The position numbers and the translations under genes are program-made. DNA of 64,000 nucleotides from Anaeramoeba flamelloides (taxonomy: Eukaryota > Metamonada > Anaeramoebidae). Position 1 is the first letter of the stretch; every line of letters begins with the position of its first letter. The stretch lies in contig JANTQA010000036.1 in NCBI GenBank assembly GCA_027625915.1, positions 9,507,001 to 9,571,000 of the forward strand. Direction: 5' to 3'. This document shows, one piece after another, positions 21,501 to 30,305 of this stretch. Under the pieces are notes generated by a model that had not been told where the DNA came from, searched no databases, and worked only from the letters and a program-made list of their open reading frames with translations.

Positions 21501-24222
21501 ACAATAATAGGCATATTTCTCACGTGACGCCCTCGCCAAAGCCATTTATACAAGGTCATTTGATCGATTAGTTCAACATGTGAATCGGGCCTTGGGTGAA
21601 ACAAATCATGAGCTAGTCTTAGGTATTTTAGATATTTTTGGATTTGAGATCTTTTTAAATAATGGATTTGAGCAATTTTGTATCAATTTTGTTAATGAAA
21701 AATTGCAACAAATTTTCATTGAATTAACATTAAAGTTGGAGCAGGAAGAATATGTTCAAGAGGGCATTAAATGGACGCCAATTAAATATTTTAATAATAA
21801 AATTGTATGTGATTTAATTGAAGGAAGGAACCCCCTGGGTATTTTAACGATTTTGAATGATGTGTGTTTAATGCCCAAATCACAGATCCAATCGCAGGAT
21901 GAAAAATTGCTAGCGAAATTGGATGAGAATTTAGGCAGCCATGAGCATTATTCAAGGTCATATCAAGATCCAATGAAGTTTATACTGAAGCATTATGCAG
22001 GAGATGTCGAATACAATAGTGTTGGCTTTACCGATAAGAACATCGACACCTTATTTAACGATTTAATTTTACTGTGTCAAGGATCGAGTTTTGAATATTT
22101 AAAATCGCTCTTTCCAGAGGTCATCGATGCCAATTCCAAAAAACGCCCAACGTCTACTGGCACAAAGGTCATCAAAAATGCGTCTGAATTGGTGGAGAAT
22201 CTCATGAAATGTATTCCGCATTATATTCGATGTATTCGGCCGAATTCGACGAAGAAACCGCTTGGATTTGAAGACAAATTGACTTCGCATCAGGTTAGAT
22301 ACCTGGGGCTACTTGAAAACATTCGGGTCAGAAGAGCAGGATTTGCGTTTAGGCAGCCATTTGAAAGATTTGTTCATTATTATGGCGTCCTGTGTGAGAA
22401 AACTTGGCCAAGGTACAATGGCTCGCCAAAGGAAGGATGCAAGGTGCTTCTAGATTATATCCAATTGGATCCCAAGGAATGGCAGCTTGGAAACTCCAAG
22501 GTGTTTATCAAGCACCCAGAATCGCTCTTTCACGTCGAAGAGCTCCGAGAACGGAAATACCATGACTCCGCGAGAAGGATTCAGAAATGCTATCTCTATT
22601 GGAAGGCAAGAAAGCATTACCTTGAGCTTCGGCAGAAGGCATCCGACCTGTTAGTCGGCAAAAAGCAGCGAAGAAGGCTTTCAGTTAATAGGATATTCAC
22701 GGGCGACAACATCAATTACAAATCAAATCCCAAGATCGTCGATTTGCTCGAATCCGGCGGCCATTCAACGGAAGAGGTCCTGTACACCAATCGGGTTTAT
22801 CGTGTCGGCTATTCCCGATGGAGGAAAAAGGCGAGGAGAGAAGATCGGGACATCATTTTGACGGAGCGTGGCCTGTACATCTTTGGCAAGGCGCCAATTA
22901 AAGTCCGTGGCGAAAAGAAAATGGTCTTAAAAATCAGTAGAGAGATACCAATTGCTACGATCACAGGCGCCCATTTGTCAACACTGGCAGACAATTTTGT
23001 CAATTTGAAAATTACCAATTATGATCTTTTGATCGAAGACGACAAAAAAACGGAATTGATCACCATTTTGAATAATAAAGCAGAAGAATCCAATCGGCAA
23101 TTTAACTTAAATTTCACAAACACCATCCAATCAAAAGAAAAAACCGGTAAATTTAGAACAATTAGCTTTGAAGCAGATACCAATTCAAGTACCATTTTGC
23201 CCAATTTAAAAGGCAGCGCAAAGGCTTTAACGGTTTATGTTGTTCCAGGGTTGCCTGCAGATACTAGACCCTCGAAAATTACCTATAAGGAACGAGAAAC
23301 GAAAAAGGTTCAAAGAAAGCCAGTGATACAGCAACAGCAACAGCAGCAGCAGCAAACCACTAGAAGAAACCCCCCTCAAATTTCAAGTAGAGGAAGAGGT
23401 GGCGGAAGAGGCGGAAGAGGCGGAAGAGGTGGATTTGGAAGAGGCGGCGGCGGCGGTGGTAGAGGTAAAAGACAACCACCTAAACCCCAAGGAAGAGGCG
23501 GAAGAGGTGGTGGAAGAGGTAGAGGGTTCAAACCAACAAAGCCACAAATAAAACAAGTTGAAAATGAAGAAATCCAAGGCGGTGGCCTAAAGCTTGGAGG
23601 AGGTGGTGGCGGCGGAAGTAGTAGGGGCAGAGGAAGTAGTAGGGGCAGAGGAAGAAGAGAGGCACCAAAAATACAACCACGTGGCGGAAGAGGTGGCACT
23701 GGTGGCGGAAGAGGTGGATGGGGACAAAAAGAAAATACCAATGAAGAAACTGGAGGAGGTGGTGGAAGAGGAAGAAGACAAGCACCCAAGCCACGCGGTG
23801 GCGGAAGAGGTGGTTGGGGCCAAAAAGAAAGCACTGGCGGTGAAACCGGTGGCGGTGGCGGAAGAGGAAGAAGACAAGCACCCAAGCCACGCGGCGGCAG
23901 AGGCGGTGGCGGTGGCGGCTGGGGACAAAAACAAAATACAACCTCCACCAGAGGCGGTGGCGGTGGCGGCTGGGGTTCAAACAATACGAACACACAAGTT
24001 AAAAGAGCACCCCCAAAGCCAAAGCCCAAAATTGAAAAGCCATCTGTACCAACAGCATCAGTGCTATTTTCCTTTGAAGCAAGTATGGAGGGAGAAGTTT
24101 CCATCCAAAAAGGAACAACAATCAAGATCGTTAAAAAGGACGAATCAGGTTGGTGGACAGTAGAAAACCATCTTGGTGAAACCGGTTTAGCTCCTTATAA
24201 TTACCTCAAAGAATTGAATTAA
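18577..24222 (+). CDS. Class I (long-tailed) unconventional myosin heavy chain
   Basis: Five exons: 18577-18890, 19114-19294, 19451-19613, 19924-20297 and 21511-24222; all phases agree and the product is 1,247 residues. The motor domain (about 10-690) shows the P-loop GESGAGKT at 106-113 (its first Gly follows a Thr codon split by intron 1), NNNSSRFGKY (switch I region), LDIFGFEIF (switch II) and [14 protein letters not shown]. One IQ motif starts near 698 ([17 protein letters not shown]). A basic TH1 lipid-binding tail covers about 735-930, then a Gln run, then about 200 residues rich in Arg-Gly-Gly (TH2-like, about 970-1170), and a C-terminal SH3 domain (about 1193-1245: [23 protein letters not shown]). 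This is the motor, IQ, TH1, TH2, SH3 order of amoeboid myosin I, which links actin to membranes in endocytosis and protrusion. The TEDS-rule position is Glu334. Intron 4 is 1,213 bp, the others 156-310. Confidence 0.97.
20298..21510 (+). other. 1.2 kb intron 4 of the myosin I gene
   Basis: GTAAAT donor and AATAATAG acceptor, phase 0, joining VNQDVNG to [10 protein letters not shown]. It is four to eight times longer than the other three introns of the gene. No repeat copy or exon was recognised in it. Confidence 0.9.
23329..23357 (+). repeat. CAG/CAA tract (polyglutamine) in the myosin I tail
   Basis: In-frame CAG and CAA codons encode about nine Gln between TH1 and the Arg-Gly-Gly region. 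It is followed by Thr-Thr-Arg-Arg. Confidence 0.85.
23388..23985 (+). repeat. GGA/GGC/AGA-rich imperfect repeat coding for the RGG/GGG tail of myosin I
   Basis: Imperfect tandem units encode Gly-Arg-Gly-Gly blocks. Two near-identical units at about 23,746-23,823 and 23,844-23,932 each encode [19 protein letters not shown] followed by a WGQK segment, showing recent unit duplication. The region is strikingly G-rich for this window. Long open frames on the opposite strand and in frame +2 here are by-products of this composition. Confidence 0.85.
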
Positions 24223-24817
24223 ATTACAATTAATTTTTTTTTTTTTTTTCTTCTTCAACTTTTTCTTATTCTTCTTCTTCTCTCTCTCGAATATGTTCGT
24301 TTTTTAGCTACTATGTTTTTTAAAGATCACAAATTTTTTTTAATATTTTTTACTTTTCCATTTAGCAATTTTTCCAATTGATTTTTTCTCTTGATTTGAT
24401 ATTTATTATTTTTTTTTTTCTTTATTATTAATTAAATTTATTTTCTTTTACACAAATGACAATAATTGACAATTTTTTTTATTTTATATTATTTATTTTT
24501 ATCCTTTATTTTTTTTTATTTAGAAAACTTTCATCGTCTGAGAATTGAACTTTCCAAAATAAAAATGAAAAATTTTTTATTTTTATAATTTTTTTTTTAA
24601 ATTAATTTTTTTGATGCTTGATTTTCATAAACAGTCAAAATGCTATAAAAAATCAGAATAAAGCACCACAAGCCGAAAAAAATTTTCCAAAAAGTTCAAA
24701 AATGGAACAAAAATATGTATCATGATTGCCGTTTTTTACAAGCTCAAGCCTTGTTTAGCATAAAATTAAATGTGAAAATCGTTTCAATTTTTTTTATATT
24801 ATTTAGGGGAGCAGATA

Positions 24818-24928
24818 TTAAGGGAATAGCGTCTACATCGGAGAAGTACAAGATCAAAATAAGTTGTTATTCGGTCTAACTCATATTAGTGTTACATGGT
24901 ACAAATGTCTCTAAAAAGTAACATTCGT
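24818..24928 (-). repeat. Dispersed ~105 bp repeat, copy 2
   Basis: Inverted homologue of 376-480. It begins TTAAGGGAATAGCGTCTACA and ends with the complement of the TTTTTAGAGACATTTG core. The TTAAGGGA start resembles the ends of the TTAA-flanked family but is not identical. Confidence 0.5.
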
Positions 24929-27900
24929 AAAATAGTGATAAAACTTGTTCATTTGATAAATGAAAAATGATCCTTTGTATTAGAAAAAAACCCAATAAAT
25001 TTCAAAATAATATACTTTTTGAAACAAATTTAAAAGTTGAATAATCAATTTTCATACTCCCAAAGTTACAAAATATCTTTCTTAAATTTATTTTGAAAAA
25101 TGTAGATTAGTTGCAAAAAAATTCTATTTTGTTAAAAAATAATAATAATTAATAAAGATATTTTGATAATGAATTTTCCAAAAATTTTGGAAATATAATA
25201 CAGATACAATTAGTTTTATAAAAAAGATAACAAACCAATTAATCTCTTGGGTTTTTATGTTGATGATTATTGAGTTAATCTTTGAAATTAAAAAATTATA
25301 AAAATAGTTACTTTTGTAAGGTTTTAAATATTTAATTATTAAATAACCAAATTTTATTATTTTGAGTTTCTATTTTGAGATTTGGAAAAGGAATTAAAAA
25401 AAAATTTCTAAAAAGAAAATTTTTAATAGTGATCATTAGTAAAAAATTCAATAATTTATTTGCGTAAAAAGATTTAAATATATTTTTTAGATACGCATTT
25501 GAACAATGGCATTACTAATCTCATTTACACAAAAAGTACACAAACTTTACTTATAGATGGATATATGGGAATAATATAACCTTGATACTTCTTTTTTACC
25601 CTCAATTTTTTTTTAAATATTGTTTGGATTAGAAGATCTATTCATTTTTTAGAAAAAAAAACAAGAGCTAAAAAAACACCGTTTACTTTTTGAGAATTCA
25701 AAAGATTTAAATAAAAGATAGGTACTAGACCACACTTGACAGAACTTCCAGAACCCCTCAATTTCAATTTAGAAATTTGATTAACGATTCAAGAATAAAT
25801 ATATTATCAGCTAGATTTAAAACAGCTTTAATTTTTTTCGCAAGTAATATAAAAAACTATTATTATTTTTTTTGGAATTCTATTAATTCAATTATTTTTA
25901 AATTAGTAAATATTAAATTTATTTAATTCATATGTCCATTTTTTTACAATTATTTTCATTGGTTAGGCAATTCCAAAGAAAATAAAATTGTTTAAATTAA
26001 AAATATTTTGTAAAAATTTTCTGGTATTTCAGATGTTAAATTTTTGAGAGTAAATGACCATCTTGGGTATTTCTAATCTTTTTATTTCAATCAAGATCAG
26101 TAATGGGACATAAATTCATTATTTGAGTTTATTCGTTCTTTTCTTTGGAATTTATTCTCTTTATTCAATATAAGTATATAAAGAGTGGATAAATTCAATC
26201 AAATATTTTTTTTCTTTTGAAAGTATTTTATCTCATCTATTCGATATTTATAAATGTTAAATAATTATCCAAATATCAGAAAACGTTCTTGTGAAAAAGG
26301 AATTATAATTATAATATTAAGAAATTAAATCAATTGATCAAATTCACTGGATAATTTAATTTTCTTTTAACTGTTTTCTTTTAATTCAAATCAAGCAATT
26401 AAATTAAATTTATAAAAAAATTGAAGATATTTTTATCAAAAACATTAAAAATTTTATTAATCTCCTATCAATGTAATTTTAAAAAAAAATAACGATTTTA
26501 TGATAATTTTTACCTATTGGGAATTTGTTTTTGAATTGTTCGATAAGTTATGTTAATTTAATTTACTAAAAAACCTTTTTATTTAAAAAATTATCAAACA
26601 CATATCGGATAAATGGACTTTTAGATATGATGAAAATATTATATAAATATTTAAATGGTTAAAAAAGGAAATATGTATAGACAGCCATTCGATTTCTTTG
26701 AGAGAAAAACTAATTTAAAAAAATTTTTTTTGAACTTTATTTTAAAAATTTTATTATTTTCCAGAATGAAGTAAAAGAAAAAAAACCACAAGTTACATTA
26801 AATTATAAAAAAAATATTGTAAAATACCCTTATAATATATATTGAGTTAATATAATTATAATAATTTTAAAATATTTTTCTCGTTTTTTGATGAATTAAT
26901 TTCATTTTTACATAGTTTAACTTTAATTTTAATAACACTTTCTTCGGTTTTGTTTTATACTTTGTATTATAAACTAAAACAAAGGAGAATGATTAGCCCA
27001 AGTCTACTTTAAGTAAAGTGTTTATTCAAATATCATGGGGAAATATTTAGAGCGTCTATTCTCCTTGGTTAAAATAATGATTGTAAAAGAATTATTATAA
27101 ATCCTCTTCAATACATTCCCTCAATAGTAATTTTTTTAGAACAAGATGAAAAAGATGATATTGAATTGAAAATTTCAATTTATTTTTCAGAAAATACGAG
27201 TAAATTCATACATGAATTACTGGAATTCAAATGATTAATTTAATGTCAACAAAATAAAAACTAAATAACCAGTGTCTTTAGAAACATTGGGAATTTTTTA
27301 GATAAATATACAAATAAATATCAAAATATATTAGGTGTTAAATTACGATTTAATTTTAATTTTTGTTACAAAAAAATAAATCGAATATCTTAATCCAAAT
27401 AAACTAAATTCAAAAAATAGGGGCCCAAATTTCGAGATCTCGTTCTAGAATTATTGGATTTCAATATGATGTTGGGCAGTTGATTAATGATGTAATTTAA
27501 ATAAAATTTTCTACTTCATAATTTATTAACCAAACTTTTGACTGAAAAATTGGAAGAAAATAAAAAAAATTTTTCAAACAATCAGATGACAATTTGATTT
27601 TTTTTTTGTTTGTTAGTTTCTTCAATCAAATAGTTTCAGATGTCAATATATCTTCACTGATTTACATTTAATATTTTTACATGATGAAAAATTTCAATTT
27701 AATTCTCAATCAAATTACTCTTACAACCGAAAAAAAAATCGATAATATCCAGATGTTGTAAAATTTTGGATGATTTTTTTAGCCATATTTTTGTACAAAA
27801 AAATAAAATAGATTTTTTTTCAACGTATAAAAATTTTTAAAGACGACACCTTGTTAGTATTTAATCTTCTGATGATTATCCATCAACTTCTAGTTTATTG

Positions 27901-28040
27901 ATGATTATTTACAGGGTTCCTCATATAATTAGTTTAGTGAGTATAATTTGAAAAACTGGGCCCTTATTTTTCGAAATTAGTTTATATTGATGAAAAGATA
28001 ATTTCATTTTTTTAATTAACTAATACAAAAGAAAAAGTTA

Positions 28041-28232
28041 CGGTCAGTACCACTTTTAAGATACAAACTTTCAAAAAAAATTAAGGCAGAATAAAAATCC
28101 AAAATTAAGACGAGAATTCAAATTCTAGTAAAATAATCTGCCGATAAAAGTCTAAAAAAAGTGATTTAATTTATGTAGCTTCTGTGCCTGTATTTTGCTT
28201 GAAAATTTGTGTCTTAAAAGTAGAAATGACAG
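28041..28232. mobile_element. Palindromic TA-flanked MITE (family T), copy 1 of a triplet
   Basis: The left end CGGTCAGTACCACTTTTAAG and the right end, reversed, CTGTCATTTCTACTTTTAAG sit between TA dinucleotides (28,039-28,040 and 28,233-28,234). The arms run on through ACAAACTTTC. At about 190 bp nearly the whole element is a foldback. Confidence 0.7.
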
Positions 28233-28313
28233 TAGTGTTTAATTTCCATGAATTTTTGATTTTTTTTAAATAGTTAGTCCAGACAAATCTATTTTTTAGA
28301 TTTTTAAATGGTA

Positions 28314-28507
28314 GCCAATTTCGCATTAAGATACAAACTTTACACCAAATTCAAGTAACAAAAAAAAATTGTCAAATTATAGCAAAAAATTAAGATTTTA
28401 GTAATATAATTTGTCTAAAAAAATGACAAAAAATGTGTCCTAAATTCAGTTTTTTTTTGTTACTTGAATTTGGTGTAAAGTTTGTACGTTAAAAGTCGAA
28501 CTTGTTG
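28314..28507. mobile_element. Palindromic TA-flanked MITE (family T), copy 2 of a triplet
   Basis: The arms share a long exact inner stretch: ACTTTACACCAAATTCAAGT on the left and its reverse complement on the right, with TA at both outer edges. The outer ends have drifted (GCCAATTTCG against CAACAAGTTCG) while the inner arms remain matched. Confidence 0.65.
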
Positions 28508-28559
28508 TAGTTTATATAATTCAAAGCCAGCCTATTAGACATTTAAAAAAAATATAATA

Positions 28560-28749
28560 TTGCCAGTTTCACTTTTAAGTCACAAACTTTCAACGAAATT
28601 ATAGGTACAAAAAAATCTCAAATTAAAGCACAAAATTCAAATTATAGTAAAATAATTTCTAAAAAAATTTCAAATTTTGGGCCTTCTTTTGAGATTTTTT
28701 ATGCCTTAAATTCCATTGAAAGTTTGTGACTTGAAAGTGAAACTGACTG
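28560..28749. mobile_element. Palindromic TA-flanked MITE (family T), copy 3 of a triplet
   Basis: The right end GAAACTGACTG followed by TA matches the family consensus CAGTCAGTTTCACTTTTAAG exactly in reverse over its outer 11 bases. The left end, TTGCCAGTTTCACTTTTAAG, differs in its first bases. The arms continue through CACAAACTTTCAA. Confidence 0.7.
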
Positions 28750-29282
28750 TAACGAGAAATATTCTATGAGATTTAAAAACAAGTATTTTGACTTTGAAAG
28801 AATTTTAAGAGATATGAAAATACTTCATTTTTTTGATTCTTCTTAGGAATATTTTCAAAAAAAAATGTCCTTATTTATAATAATTCGAAACTTAATTGAA
28901 TTTTTTACTCTTAAATAAAAAAAAAAAACTATTTCAAATTAATGGATGATACTTTTTTTTTAATTTTATAAAATAAAAAACAGATTTATTGAAACATTTT
29001 TAGGTTTAATATAAAAACTTTTCGGTATATATTAATATATCCACAAATAGTGGACACAAATAATTCTTAGCTTTAAATTAATAAAACTGTTAATCAAACA
29101 ATGTATCTATTTTTTTTTCTTTTTTTTTAATTAGATTATAAAAATAGGCATTCAATATCAAAATTGGAAAATATATCCTAAAAAAATCATTAAACATGTA
29201 CATATTAATTTTATTTTTCCATGTAATTTATTAACAAATAATCAATTCACAATAATTAAATTATTATTATTTCTTAAATTAA

Positions 29283-29835
29283 ACTAAACCCCATTCCAAA
29301 AATTTGGACAAACGCAAAATCCCAAATAGGCAAAAAAAAACCCAATTTATTATAATTTTACAAAAACCTAATATAAAACCACATTTAAGTCACCGAGTAT
29401 TAATGTTTTTATAAGTAATCATTTTCATCCAACAAAAAGAAAAAAATATATAACCAAAAATCTTAAAAAAAAATCTATATGTCCAAAATTATGAAACAAG
29501 CTGAACAAAAAATGTATTGGTAAATTTGTTGAAATTTCAACAAAAATTGTTAATCAACCAAATCAAAAGACACCATCAACAAATTGTATGGGATTTTCTA
29601 ATTTAACAAACTAAACACTAACCTTCTATCAACCATCGAAAAAAATTTCCAGATCTAACCAAACAGATTACGTAACTGGAAAAAAGGAAATGAAAACAAA
29701 AACAAAAAAAGATAAAAAATGAAATAGTTAGTAAAATCAAAATTATTTCCGAATTGAATGTAAAGTGGAGTATTGCTATTCTTTAAACTGTTTAAACTAT
29801 GTCCATATTATTGGAATTTAGTTTATATTATTTTT
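29283..29835 (+). repeat. Dispersed repeat family B, copy 2
   Basis: It aligns along its length with 44,176-44,715 at roughly 80% by eye. Landmarks in order: CTAAACCCCATTCCAA, GAAACAAGCTGAACAAAAAA, AACACTAACCTTCTATCAAC, CTGGAAAAAAGGAAATGAAA, GTAAAGTGGAGT. On the complementary strand one frame near the left end reads KFLEWGLV, matching KLLEWGLD in copy 4 and KFLNWGLY in copy 3. Confidence 0.72.
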
Positions 29836-30305
29836 GAAAACTTTATTTTTTTTAAAAAAGCGTTATCAAAATTTTTTTTCATAATCTACTGAAAATGATT
29901 CTTTTGTAATTTATCAACTATATTAAAGATAATTTAAAAATTTTTAAGTCAAATTTTTTCAAACAATAAATTGAAGAATAATTTTTTTTAAAAAAATAAA
30001 AAGTTGATTTCCAAATTCTTGTGAAAACTTGAACAAAAATAAATTCCATATCTCAATTGGTTTCGAATAAAAAAAAAGAAAAAAAAAATTAAAATATAAT
30101 AATTTACTTTTTAATAAAAGTCCAATGTAATATTTAAAAAATATAAAAACAATAAATTGATTATTGATATCAAAGATTTTAGAATATAATTTTTTTTTTT
30201 AATTTTTCGAATAAAAATGAAAATCAATTTAATTTTCCAGAAATTTGAATGGGTGATTCTTTGAAAATGTTTTTTTTTATTTATTTTAGGTATAATTTTC
30301 TTGAT

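Larger units (their letters stand above)
24223..30305. other. 6.1 kb gene-poor AT-rich region
   Basis: No exon is supported between the convergent myosin and acidic-protein genes. It holds an inverted copy of the 105 bp repeat (24,818-24,928), three palindromic TA-flanked MITEs in tandem (28,041-28,749) and a family B copy (29,283-29,835). The stretch 25.0-28.0 kb shows nothing I can interpret beyond A/T runs. Confidence 0.55.

Noticed and set aside
23376-24125. 249-residue Pro/Leu-rich frame on the minus strand, plus a 189-residue plus-strand frame at 23,594-24,163
   Set aside because: Both are composition shadows of the Arg-Gly-Gly-rich myosin tail, which is clearly the coding frame because it runs from TH1 into a good SH3 domain.
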